Below are positions 51,636 to 59,722 of a stretch of 64,000 bases of DNA, one piece after another. Positions within the stretch are counted from its first letter, which is position 1, and every line of letters begins with the position of its first letter. This stretch comes from Rhodocyclaceae bacterium (GTDB lineage Bacteria > Pseudomonadota > Gammaproteobacteria > Burkholderiales > Rhodocyclaceae). Position numbers and translations under genes: made by a program. The notes under the pieces were generated by a model. It was not told the DNA's origin, made no database searches, and saw nothing but the letters and a program-made list of their open reading frames with translations. The stretch covers positions 62,001 through 126,000 of the forward strand of contig JAQTNA010000001.1 in NCBI GenBank assembly GCA_028714035.1. Direction: 5' to 3'.

Positions 51636-52679
51636 TCACAGGGCGATGGGGGCCAGGTCGTGGGTCAGGGCGTCGAGGGCGGCTTCGCCCTGCTCCCGGG
51701 CCAGGGGCAGGAGGGAGAGGGCCACGGACTGCCAGTGCTCCCGGCCTCTTGCCGCGGCCGCCAGGATGGGGGCGGGATCGCCGGATGCCTGCCAGTCGTC
51801 CAGGGCGGCGGCGAGGCTGGGAAAGAGCGCCAGACGCATGCCCTCGAAGTTGGCCTGCCAGAAGTGGAGCGAGGCCAGGGCGCCGCGCTCGACCAGTGTG
51901 GGCAGGGTGGTGAGGCAGTCGGCCCAGTTGTCGCGTACGGCCCGGGCCAGGATTTCGGCCCGGCGGTGGGTGAAACCGGAGATCATCGTCTCCCACGTCG
52001 GTCCCAGGATGCGTCCGGCCCGGTGCTCCCCCCGCTCGTGCAGGATCAGGCTTTCTGCCTCGGCATGGGCCATGGCCTCCAGGGCCGCCGCCGGATCGCT
52101 GTCGTAGCGGTAGGCCTTCAGCGCCCGGGACATGGCGCCATCGCCCTGTTTCAGATCCCAGGTCTCCGCCTTTTCGCCCAGCCACTGGCGCAGCGCCTCC
52201 CTGCGCACGACGACCGTCGTCCCTTGCAGGGCGGCGGGCAGGGCGGTCAGGTCGCGGGCGTACTCGCAGTCGCAGACCAGCACTTCCAGGCCGTCATGAT
52301 TCTCCACCCGGTCCAGGCGCGCCAGGAAGAAATGGGGTTTGCCGAAGCGGCCGATGCCCGCCCCGTAGACCAGGCCGGCGGGCAGGAGAAGGCGGTTCAG
52401 GGACTCGGCATCGAAGGGCTCGAAGCGCTCGCCGCCCAGCCAGAGATCGGCATAGGCCTCCTCGTACAGCTCCTCCCACAGACCTTCCCTCTCGGCGATC
52501 CAACGGCTCACATCCGCCCGGGGCGGCGCCTCGCGATGGGGGATGCCGTGTTCCCAACGGTAGAACTCCCGCATCTCCAGCAGGTAGGTGCATAGGGTCA
52601 TGTCCCGCGCATGGCGCGCGTCGGCGATGTGGCAGTTCTTCTGCACCTGCTCGATCAAGGCTCCAAGCTCGGGAATCAT
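51636..52679 (-). CDS. Conserved protein of the MoxR/VWA/DsrS-like operon (unknown function)
   Basis: 347 aa from the ATG at 52679 (MIPELGALIEQVQKNC), with a 4-nt ATGA overlap with the upstream gene. Helix-rich, no signal or membrane segment. The beginning NCHIADARHARDMTLCTYLLEMREFYRWE is a distinctive conserved block. I believe it resembles a family named after Sfum_1244 in Syntrophobacter, but cannot confirm this from sequence alone. Last gene of the eight-gene operon that starts at 58560. Confidence 0.7.
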   Translation of the reverse strand: MIPELGALIEQVQKNCHIADARHARDMTLCTYLLEMREFYRWEHGIPHREAPPRADVSRWIAEREGLWEELYEEAYADLWLGGERFEPFDAESLNRLLLPAGLVYGAGIGRFGKPHFFLARLDRVENHDGLEVLVCDCEYARDLTALPAALQGTTVVVRREALRQWLGEKAETWDLKQGDGAMSRALKAYRYDSDPAAALEAMAHAEAESLILHERGEHRAGRILGPTWETMISGFTHRRAEILARAVRDNWADCLTTLPTLVERGALASLHFWQANFEGMRLALFPSLAAALDDWQASGDPAPILAAAARGREHWQSVALSLLPLAREQGEAALDALTHDLAPIAL

Positions 52680-53128
52680 GATTCCACCTTCGGGTGATAA
52701 CGCTTTCGGATTTTCCAGGCCGCGACACCCTGCACGATGCGGGACCAGGGTTGCTCCTCCAGGCCGCCCGGATGCTGCCGGGCCAGCATGACCAGGCGGC
52801 GCACGGAGGGGGCGGGCGCATCCTCGTCCAGCACCGCCTTCAGGCCGGAGAGGCCGCCGCACTGGATGCGCATCATGGCGGCATGGGTCAAGAGGCCGTG
52901 GGTGTCGGTCAGCTTGAGGGCGAAGGCCGATTTTTCCCGCAGCAGTTCCAGGAGGCACAGGCATTGGCTGCGGGCCTCATGGTTGGAGCATTCCACCGTT
53001 TCCCGCTCCGCCAGGGCGTGGCGCACTTCCAGTTCGCACACGGCCGAGCGGGAGAGCAGGGCCTTCTCGAAGACGCAGGGCTCCCGGTTGATCTCGCCCC
53101 GGGCCGAACGGTAGGCGCTTTCGTCCAT
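52676..53128 (-). CDS. Cysteine-rich protein of unknown function
   Basis: 150 aa with six cysteines at 18, 31, 47, 56, 58 and 90, clustered as CSNHEARSQCLC in the middle. That density in a cytoplasmic protein suggests Fe-S or metal binding. No family recognised. It overlaps the next gene by 4 nt and starts 8 nt after the 74-aa gene, so it belongs to the operon. Could bind a cofactor inserted by the MoxR/VWA pair; this is an inference. Confidence 0.75.
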   Translation of the reverse strand: MDESAYRSARGEINREPCVFEKALLSRSAVCELEVRHALAERETVECSNHEARSQCLCLLELLREKSAFALKLTDTHGLLTHAAMMRIQCGGLSGLKAVLDEDAPAPSVRRLVMLARQHPGGLEEQPWSRIVQGVAAWKIRKRYHPKVES

Positions 53129-53136
53129 GGCGCCAG

Positions 53137-53361
53137 TCAGTCGTCGCCCAGCATGGGCTCCGGCTCCCTGACCTGGGACAGCAGGTCTTCCGCCTGAAGC
53201 TCGTTGTCGGCGAACATGACCTTGATGCGCGTGGCGTCTTCCTCTTCCTTCCTCAGGCGCTTGGCTTCCACCGAGGCTTCCTTGAATACGCCGAATTCGG
53301 CCAGTTTCTTCAGGTTCTTGACGGGGCCGAGTTCGGTGATGCGGTAGATGTAGTAGGGCAT
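53137..53361 (-). CDS. Small conserved hypothetical protein (74 aa)
   Basis: 74 aa, starting MPYYIYRITELGPVKNLKKL at ATG 53361 and rich in charged residues. Basic and acidic clusters alternate (EAKRLRKEEEDATRIK) and the end is acidic (EPEPMLGDD). No domain recognised. It lies within the operon, 79 bp after the 79-aa gene and separated from it by a REP doublet. Coding status is supported by position and codon use; function unknown. Confidence 0.7.
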   Translation of the reverse strand: MPYYIYRITELGPVKNLKKLAEFGVFKEASVEAKRLRKEEEDATRIKVMFADNELQAEDLLSQVREPEPMLGDD

Positions 53362-53397
53362 GGGGGTTCCTCTGTCGTTTTCGTTGTGTGAATCAAT

Positions 53398-53445
53398 TGT
53401 AGGTCGGGCTTTAGCCCGACATGTCGGCCTGAAGGCCGACCTACA
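53398..53445. repeat. REP doublet (BIME/REPIN-like), copy 2
   Basis: TGTAGGTCGGGCTTTAGCCCGAC followed by GTCGGCCTGAAGGCCGACCTAC, two hairpins of opposite orientation almost touching. Lies inside the MoxR/VWA operon between the 79-aa and 74-aa genes. Confidence 0.8.
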
Positions 53446-53680
53446 GCCAGCGCACCAGGTAATAGAGTCTCACCCCTTCCGAGGACCGGGACGGACCCAT
53501 GACCAGGGCGGGGTGGCGCTCTTCTTCGGGGCGCGCCGCGTGGTGGGCGGCTTCTTCGTCCGCCATCTCCTGCACGCAGTCCGCGGGAAAGCGCTTCCTG
53601 CGCTTGGCCACGGAATGCACGACGGCGTAGCACTCCTGGACCAGGGGCGACTCCGCATCAATATAAACGCCGCCTTTCAT
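53441..53680 (-). CDS. Small conserved hypothetical protein (79 aa)
   Basis: 79 aa, ATG at 53680 (MKGGVYIDAESPLVQECYAV). Two cysteines (17 and 35) and many His/Glu residues in the middle (EMADEEAAHHAARPEEERH). The stop codon lies within the end of a REP doublet. No family recognised. It follows the DsrS-like gene after 94 bp that include a GTAGGGTGGGC hairpin. Probably in the operon. Confidence 0.65.
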   Translation of the reverse strand: MKGGVYIDAESPLVQECYAVVHSVAKRRKRFPADCVQEMADEEAAHHAARPEEERHPALVMGPSRSSEGVRLYYLVRWL

Positions 53681-53706
53681 GGCGATCCTTTCGAGTCATG
53701 TGAAAG

Positions 53707-53744
53707 CCTGTAGGGTGGGCAAATCGTAGCGTGCCCACCCTCGC
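53707..53744. repeat. GTAGGGTGGGCA intergenic hairpin
   Basis: TAGGGTGGGCA-AATCGTAGCG-TGCCCACCCT, an 8- to 9-bp stem of a repeat type widespread in Proteobacteria. Located between the DsrS-like gene and the 79-aa gene. Confidence 0.6.
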
Positions 53745-53774
53745 CATGGCGCCACGGCTTCTCCCATATGGGGC

Positions 53775-54791
53775 TCATGGCGCGACTCTCAAGCTGCGCA
53801 CCTGGGCCACCAGGGGGTCGAGCAGGGGTTCCAGCTTGCGGCGCATGAGGGGGCCGACGGCCGTGGTTCGGGTCAGTATGGGTTCGGCGTCCTCGGCGCG
53901 CAACTGCGCCAGCACCGACAGGGCCTCGGCGTGGCGTTCCGGCAGGGCATCCCGTCCCGGCTCCCCGCGCACGGAAGAGAAGTGACGGCCCAGGAGGTTC
54001 AGCAACAGGTAGACCGTCTCGTGCGCCGGCGGCTTGTCCAGGGCCTGTTCCGCCGCCTTGAGGTAGGCCTGGCCGGTACCGGAAAAACAGCGGGCCAGCA
54101 TCCGGCTCCAGGCATTGTCCGGCAGATCGGCGGGCAGGGGCAGGGGCGCCTCCGGCGGCAGGTCATCCGCCTGGGACTCCAGGAAGCCGAGGTAATAAGC
54201 GGGCTTGCGTCTGGCCTTCTGCCACAGGCCGAGCCGGGTGGGCTCGTCCAGCAGGCCCGCGGCCAGCACCGAGCGCACGGTGTTCATGGCGGCGACCGGG
54301 TCTTCCTCGAAGGGCAGGTGCTCCACCAGGAAACTCGCCAGCACCGGTCCCGTCTCCCCCGTGCGCACGGTCTGGCAGCCGAGCATGGAGCGGGCGATCT
54401 CGGCGCTGGGCCAGGCCCACCAGGCGCGCCGCGCCAGTTCGTCCGTCAGGCCCGGCGCGTGGGCCACGGCCGCCACGGCTTCCGGCTCCCCCAGCTTGAG
54501 CAGGGCCTCCAGGTTTTTGGAGCTGGACTGCCCCATGCGCGTCCAGCGCCGCAGATGCACCGGATAGCCGCCGGGGGAACCCAGGGCGTGGCCGCCCAGG
54601 ACTTCACGAACGCGCATGAAATAGGCGTCCGAACGACCGATGGGATGCAGGGGGATGCGTGCTTCCCCCTTGGGGGTGAGCGCCCAGAGGAGCCGCTGCC
54701 CCTCGTCTATCCGCACCGCCAGCACCTCCCCCGCCAGCAACACGTGCAGCCGCAGGGCGTCTTCGGGGGCGAGTTCGACGGAGGCTGCCAT
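53775..54791 (-). CDS. DsrS-like protein
   Basis: 338 aa, cytoplasmic, all-helical. The segments HALGSPGGYPVHLRRWTRMGQ and GLTDELARRAWWAWP match my recollection of DsrS, the last gene of the dsr sulfur-oxidation operon in Allochromatium vinosum. No dsrAB or other dsr gene is present here. Start ATG at 54791 lies 1 nt after the VWA gene stop, indicating tight coupling to it. Its role in sulfur oxidation is itself unknown, so this call rests on sequence memory. Confidence 0.65.
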   Translation of the reverse strand: MAASVELAPEDALRLHVLLAGEVLAVRIDEGQRLLWALTPKGEARIPLHPIGRSDAYFMRVREVLGGHALGSPGGYPVHLRRWTRMGQSSSKNLEALLKLGEPEAVAAVAHAPGLTDELARRAWWAWPSAEIARSMLGCQTVRTGETGPVLASFLVEHLPFEEDPVAAMNTVRSVLAAGLLDEPTRLGLWQKARRKPAYYLGFLESQADDLPPEAPLPLPADLPDNAWSRMLARCFSGTGQAYLKAAEQALDKPPAHETVYLLLNLLGRHFSSVRGEPGRDALPERHAEALSVLAQLRAEDAEPILTRTTAVGPLMRRKLEPLLDPLVAQVRSLRVAP

Positions 54792-54792
54792 G

Positions 54793-56040
54793 TCAGTTCA
54801 GTTGTATGCGTCGGCCCCAGGGGACTTCGGCCTTGCCCTTGACCAGCCAGAGCACCGGGTAGTCCGGGGCCAGGGGCGGGAACTCGCCCTCTGCATCGGT
54901 GAAATAGACCAGGGCGTCGGGCACCCTGCCGGTCCGGCTGAGCCAGTCGAAGACCGGGGTGAAGGCGGTGCCGCCGCCGCCGGAAAAGCTCTTGGGCAGA
55001 CGCAGTTCTTCCCAGGGTTCGAAGCGCCAGGGACATTCCGGAGCCAGGGCCGCATCGCAGGCGAACAGGGTCACGGCCACGGGCATCGTGCCCTTCAAGG
55101 CGTTGATCTCCCCCAGGAATTCCGCCAGGTCCGAGTCGGACACCGAGCCGGACACGTCCAGGGCCACCGCCAGCTCTCCGCTGGGGGCACAGAGGCCGGG
55201 CCGGATCACCTCGCCCTCCCGGCGCGAGGGGCGGGTGTAGCTGTAGTCGGTGCGCGCCACCTGGGACAGGTGCCGGCCGAGGAGCGCGCGCCAGGAGACC
55301 CGGGGCGCGAGCGCCGCCTCGGCCAGCCGGGAGAGGCCGCCGGAGAGCTTGCCGGCTTCCCTGGCCCTCTGGGCGGCGGAGGCCAGGTGGCGCTGCCATT
55401 GCTGCTGGAGTTTTTCCTTCTCCGGGCCGGAAAGGGGCAGGGGCGGGCCTTCCCCGTCCTTGCCGTCGCCGCTGCCGGTGCTTACTGCCGTGCTGCCGCC
55501 TTCCTTGTCGTCCGCCTCGCGCCGGGCACCGCCCCCCTTGGACTGTTTCGAGCCGCTGCTGCCCTGGCCGCCCTCGTCCCCGTCCGGATCATGGTCCTCC
55601 AGGGGGCCGTCATCCTGGCTGTCGTCGAGGCAGGGGTAGATTTCCTCGGCGGCCATGCCGGCATAGAGACCCAGCACCAGTGCCCCCGGCGGCGGCTTCA
55701 GGCCTTCCGCCACCAGGAGCGGGTTGATCGCCAGGTCGCAGGCCATGTCCCAGCGGCGCTGAACCCGGTGGCCGCGCCGGGCGAAGTGGCCCAGGGCGCA
55801 GTGCAGGGCCTCGTGCGCCAGGGCGAATTGCAATTCCGAGGCGGACAGCCCTTCTATCCAGCGCGGGTTGTAGTAGAGGCTCCTGGCATCCGTCGCCGTG
55901 GTGCGGCACCAGGCGCCGGCCGCCACCAGCGGCAGCCGGAGCACCAGGGCGCCCAGGAAAGGCTTGTCCAGGATCAGCCGGGTGCGCGCCGCCGTGAGCT
56001 TTGCTTCCCCTTCTCCCTTCTCCCTTCCCTCTTCACGCAT
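54793..56040 (-). CDS. VWA-like metallopeptidase-domain protein (DUF2201)
   Basis: 415 aa. The N-terminal part has a zincin-like HEALH (residues 76-80) followed by LGHF, as in DUF2201. A low-complexity Asp/Gly/Ser linker covers about 138-205. The C-terminal VWA domain has the MIDAS start DVSGSVS (295-301) and a later TDAEGEF. VWA proteins paired with MoxR ATPases help insert metal cofactors (CbbO, NorD, ViaA types). The start overlaps the moxR stop by 8 nt. Confidence 0.88.
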   Translation of the reverse strand: MREEGREKGEGEAKLTAARTRLILDKPFLGALVLRLPLVAAGAWCRTTATDARSLYYNPRWIEGLSASELQFALAHEALHCALGHFARRGHRVQRRWDMACDLAINPLLVAEGLKPPPGALVLGLYAGMAAEEIYPCLDDSQDDGPLEDHDPDGDEGGQGSSGSKQSKGGGARREADDKEGGSTAVSTGSGDGKDGEGPPLPLSGPEKEKLQQQWQRHLASAAQRAREAGKLSGGLSRLAEAALAPRVSWRALLGRHLSQVARTDYSYTRPSRREGEVIRPGLCAPSGELAVALDVSGSVSDSDLAEFLGEINALKGTMPVAVTLFACDAALAPECPWRFEPWEELRLPKSFSGGGGTAFTPVFDWLSRTGRVPDALVYFTDAEGEFPPLAPDYPVLWLVKGKAEVPWGRRIQLN

Positions 56041-57085
56041 AAAGCATCGCCTCCGCTACGGTCTCCGCCCAGGAGGCGAACTGGGGCAGGGCGAACAGGG
56101 CGGAGCCTATGGCCCGGTGCATGTCGGATACCAGCATGACGCCCATCTCCTTCAGCGGCAGGCGCCGGGCGTAGTCCAGGATGTGGCCCCAGACCCGGTG
56201 CGCGTCAGGGCTGCCCCGGGCGCGCAATGCCCGGCCGGCCAGTGCCGCCGCCAGGGCGTATTGCAGATCCACCTCCGTGGGCGGCGCCACGTCCTCGCCG
56301 CGCAGGATGGCTTCGATGTCCGGCAGCTTTTCCAGGCTCTCCAGCCAGGCGGCGCATTCTATGCCCGCCGCCTGGCCGACGCAGGCGGCGAGCGCCCCGG
56401 TCAGGAGCTCGGGATGGTTCTCGAACTTCCTCAGGGCGCGGTGGGCGAACTCCCAGGAGCGCGGCGTGGGGAAGGCCATTTCGCCGGCGGAGTTGCGGGC
56501 CGGATCGAAATCGAACAGGAGTTCCGGCTTGAAACGCAGGAAACCGACGAGGCGCTCGTCAATGCCGGCATCGAAGGCCCAGCGGCACCAGTCGTCCAGA
56601 TGGACCTCGAACTCGAAATGGGAGAAGCGGTTGGCCAAGGGCGCCGGCATGGCGTAGCTCACGCCCCGGTCGCCCTGGCGGTTGCCCGCGGCGAAGATGG
56701 CCCAGCCCTCCGGCACCCGGTATTCGCCGAGGCGCCGGTCCAGGATCAACTGGTAGGCGGCCGCCGAGACCGAGGGCGGCGCGGAGGTGATCTCGTCCAG
56801 GAAGAGCACGCCCTTTTCGCCGTGGCGCGCGATATCCGGCAGCATGGCGGGCACCGCCCATTCCACCAGGTCCCCCACCCGGAAGGGAATGCCGCGCAGG
56901 TCGGAAGGCTCCATCTGGGACAGGCGGATGTCCAGCATGGGAACCCCGTGGCGTTGGGCCACCTGGGCCACCACCTGGGACTTGCCCACGCCGGGCGGCC
57001 CCCAGAGCATGACCGGGGTGTGGTGGCCTTCCTCGGCGGAGAGAAATTCCCGGTCCAGGATGGCGGATAGCTGGGCCGGCCGCAT
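56033..57085 (-). CDS. MoxR-family AAA+ ATPase
   Basis: 350 aa. Walker A GPPGVGKS (29-36), Walker B VLFLDEITSA and a sensor 1 region (IFAAGNRQGDRG) mark a MoxR/RavA-type ATPase. Such ATPases remodel or activate a target through a VWA partner, here the adjacent gene with which it overlaps. Its start shares one base with the stop of the upstream redox fusion gene (TGATG). Target unknown; the redox fusion protein and the Cys-rich protein are candidates. Confidence 0.92.
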   Translation of the reverse strand: MRPAQLSAILDREFLSAEEGHHTPVMLWGPPGVGKSQVVAQVAQRHGVPMLDIRLSQMEPSDLRGIPFRVGDLVEWAVPAMLPDIARHGEKGVLFLDEITSAPPSVSAAAYQLILDRRLGEYRVPEGWAIFAAGNRQGDRGVSYAMPAPLANRFSHFEFEVHLDDWCRWAFDAGIDERLVGFLRFKPELLFDFDPARNSAGEMAFPTPRSWEFAHRALRKFENHPELLTGALAACVGQAAGIECAAWLESLEKLPDIEAILRGEDVAPPTEVDLQYALAAALAGRALRARGSPDAHRVWGHILDYARRLPLKEMGVMLVSDMHRAIGSALFALPQFASWAETVAEAMLYA

Positions 57086-58560
57086 CAGAGGGTCACCACG
57101 ATCAGCTGGGAGTCCAGGAGCCCGGTTGCCAGCAACGCGGCCCGGGCGGACTGGACGAAGGCTTCCGGCCCGGCGATGTACACGTCCCGTTCCGCCACGT
57201 CGGCCAGATCGCTTATCGCCGTCCGAGCCGCCTCCGTGCCCGCAGCCGATTCATCCGGCGCCGTCAGGGGGTGGTAGGAAAAGTCGTCCAGCACGTCGGC
57301 CCAGGCGCGGCAATGGTTTTCCAGGTAATGCCCGTCCGCCCGGGTGGCCGTCCAGTACAGGGCGATGCTCTCGGCGGCCTCCACGGCCAGGGCATGCTCG
57401 ATCAGGCTCTTCACCGGGGCGAAGCCGGTGTCGCAGGCCAGGAACAGGGTGGCCCGGGTGGAATCCTTCTTCAGCACGAAGTCACCCCAGGGGCCCCAGA
57501 CGCTGATGGAGTCGCCTCCCCGGATGGCCCCGGCAAAGAGCCGTACCGCGAATTCGTTGCCCTCCTCCCGGGGGACATGGAACAGGAGGTTCCGGTCATC
57601 GCAGGAGCAGGAGGCGATGGCGTAGTCGCCCTGGAAATCGGCGGTGCCGCCCGCCACTCCCAGGGAAACGCTCTGCCCGGCCATGAAGCGCAGTCGGCTG
57701 GATCGGGGCGTCTGCACATGCAGCACCAGAGTGTCCGTACCGGCGGCCGTCACGCTCTTCACCTTGGCGGCGATGTGCTGTTCCGGGATGTCGCCCGGGG
57801 ACTCGGCCTCGATCATTTCCACCACCAGGTCCGTGACGGCGGTGTTGCAGCAGAGCAGGGCGTAGTTCTGGGCCTTCTCCGCGGAGGATAGGGGGTAATC
57901 AAAGGGGCGCACCTGGCGCAATTCGCCGGACACGACGCGGGCCTTGCACAGGCCGCAGTTGCCGTTGCCGCAACCGTAGGACGGCGCGTGGCCGGAGCGC
58001 AGGGCCGCCTCCAGCACCGTCTCCGGCCCCTGCAGGACGAATTCTCCGCCGCTCGGCTTCACGGTGATCCGGGCCGACATGACCCGCATCACGTCGTCCA
58101 TCACCGCCAGGGTGTCGGTCTTGTCGTCGCTGCCCAGGACACGGGCCAGGCCCGCATCCAGCGTCGTCGCCAGCTCCCGCAACGGTTCCGACGGGTGGGC
58201 CAGGCTCATGGCCGCCAGTCGTTCCGACAGGGCCAGCACCAGGTTGTGGTAGTGGGACAGGTGGCGGCGCAGGTCGGCCAGTTCCTCGCTCTGGAAGAAC
58301 AGGCGCTGGGCCAGCACTTCCTGGCTGGGCAGCATGCGTTCGCGCACCCGCTTGGCGAAGGCCTTTTCCTTGATCTGGGTGACGTGTTCGAAGCCGCCGC
58401 TCTCTTCCAGGTCCAGGTCGGGGTAGAGCCGCAGCAACTCCTCCGTCGTCACCGTGCCGTCGAAGGATGCCAGCTCCCCTTCCCGTATGCGCTTCTGCAG
58501 GGCTCCGCGCGTGACGCCGATGAGATGGGCGGCACGGGAGATGCTCAGCATCTGGGCCAT
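57085..58560 (-). CDS. HTH - [2Fe-2S] ferredoxin - flavin reductase fusion protein
   Basis: 491 aa from the ATG at 58560, preceded by GAGGAG. The N-terminal 45 residues form a MerR/AlpA-like helix-turn-helix (SISRAAHLIGVTRGALQKRI), then a helical linker (50-120). A plant-type ferredoxin motif has C197, C202, C205 and C237 or C238 (CX4CX2C). The C-terminus is an FAD/NAD(P)-binding reductase (FMAGQSVSLG, FLACDTGFAPVKSLI). A DNA-binding domain fused to an oxidoreductase is unusual. First gene of the eight-gene operon; role unknown. Confidence 0.85.
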   Translation of the reverse strand: MAQMLSISRAAHLIGVTRGALQKRIREGELASFDGTVTTEELLRLYPDLDLEESGGFEHVTQIKEKAFAKRVRERMLPSQEVLAQRLFFQSEELADLRRHLSHYHNLVLALSERLAAMSLAHPSEPLRELATTLDAGLARVLGSDDKTDTLAVMDDVMRVMSARITVKPSGGEFVLQGPETVLEAALRSGHAPSYGCGNGNCGLCKARVVSGELRQVRPFDYPLSSAEKAQNYALLCCNTAVTDLVVEMIEAESPGDIPEQHIAAKVKSVTAAGTDTLVLHVQTPRSSRLRFMAGQSVSLGVAGGTADFQGDYAIASCSCDDRNLLFHVPREEGNEFAVRLFAGAIRGGDSISVWGPWGDFVLKKDSTRATLFLACDTGFAPVKSLIEHALAVEAAESIALYWTATRADGHYLENHCRAWADVLDDFSYHPLTAPDESAAGTEAARTAISDLADVAERDVYIAGPEAFVQSARAALLATGLLDSQLIVVTL

Positions 58561-58751
58561 GATGTCTCCTCTGTCGTGTGGTTTATTCTCCGGCAATCGG
58601 GCTGCCAGTCATTTTTCCGAGTCATTCTAAGGGAGTATGTGCCAAAGGCCATCCCCCGGGTGGGGAGGGCGATGCCCCGCCCCAGTCGAGCTTATCGGCG
58701 CAGCACGCCATTTTCTTGCATAATTTCCTTCCTTGAGAACGGGGAGCGAGC

Positions 58752-59618
58752 ATGCGACTGGACGATGAGCGGGAAAGCGAGAACGTGGAGGACCGGCGCG
58801 GGGGCGGCGGTGGCCTGCCCGGCGGCGTGGGTGGCCTGGGTATAGGTGCGACCGTTTTGGCACTGGTGGCGAGCTATTTCCTGGGCGTCAATCCGGCGAC
58901 CGTGATGAACCTCATGTCTCATACGGGCCCGGCGACGGTGCAGCAGGCTCCGGCCCACAAGCCGCCGGCGGATGACCAGATGGCGCGCTTCGTGTCCAAG
59001 GTGCTGGCGGACACGGAAGACACCTGGGGCGAGATATTCCAGAAGGGCGGCAAGACCTACCAGAAGCCCAAGCTGGTGCTATTCACCGGCAGCACCCCCA
59101 CCGCCTGCGGCGCCGGGCGCACCGCCATGGGCCCCTTCTATTGCCCGGCGGATCGCAAGGTGTACATTGACCTGGCCTTCTATCGGGAACTGGAAAAGCG
59201 CTTTCACGCCCCCGGCCAGTTCGCGGAGGCCTATGTCATCGCGCACGAGGTGGGGCACCACGTGCAGAATCTCCTGGGTGTCTCGGACAAGGTGCATGCC
59301 CTGGAGGCGAAGGCCGGCAGCAAGGCCCAGGCCAATGCCTATTCGGTGCGGCTGGAACTCCAGGCCGACTGTTTCGCCGGGGTCTGGGGCTACCGGGCCG
59401 AACACGTGGGCCATCGCCTGGAGCCGGGGGAAGTGGAGCAGGCGCTCACGGCCGCCAGCGCCATCGGCGACGACACCCTGCAGAAAGAGGCTCGGGGCTA
59501 CGCCGTGCCCGACAGTTTCACTCACGGCAGTTCGGAACAACGCGTGCGCTGGTTCAAGCGCGGCATGGAAACCGGCGACGTGAAACAGTGCAACACCTTC
59601 AAGGCCGCGAACCTTTAG
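58752..59618 (+). CDS. ypfJ: Neutral zinc metallopeptidase, YpfJ family
   Basis: 288 aa. N-terminal charged segment, Gly-rich stretch (17-31) and a single membrane helix (about 32-48), then the catalytic domain with HEVGHHVQN and the downstream ELQADCFAGVWG. YpfJ proteins are membrane-anchored zinc peptidases of unknown substrate. Length matches the E. coli protein (287 aa). The terminal segment includes CNTFKA, typical of the family. Divergent from the MoxR operon. Confidence 0.92.
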   Translation: MRLDDERESENVEDRRGGGGGLPGGVGGLGIGATVLALVASYFLGVNPATVMNLMSHTGPATVQQAPAHKPPADDQMARFVSKVLADTEDTWGEIFQKGGKTYQKPKLVLFTGSTPTACGAGRTAMGPFYCPADRKVYIDLAFYRELEKRFHAPGQFAEAYVIAHEVGHHVQNLLGVSDKVHALEAKAGSKAQANAYSVRLELQADCFAGVWGYRAEHVGHRLEPGEVEQALTAASAIGDDTLQKEARGYAVPDSFTHGSSEQRVRWFKRGMETGDVKQCNTFKAANL

Positions 59619-59644
59619 AAGTCCCGCGGGCATTCGCGGCCGCG

Positions 59645-59686
59645 TTGATTTGTGTCAAGGCGAGGCCGGTCGTCGCTACCATACTG
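59645..59686 (+). promoter_or_regulatory. FNR/ANR-type box upstream of hemerythrin
   Basis: TTGATTTGTGTCAA (59645-59658) is a TTGAT-N4-GTCAA site. A candidate -10, CATACT, begins at 59680, 21 nt downstream, one short of the ideal class II spacing. The hemerythrin ATG follows at 59723. Confidence 0.55.
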
Positions 59687-59722
59687 GATCGCTTTGCCTG
59701 ACCCGTGAGCCGTAACCGCCCC

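Noticed and set aside
58692-58721. Nine-codon frame with a good AAGGAAGG site upstream of the MoxR operon (possible leader peptide)
   Set aside because: It lies about 130 nt from the operon start with no attenuator-like structure or informative codons, and overlaps the divergent ypfJ promoter region.
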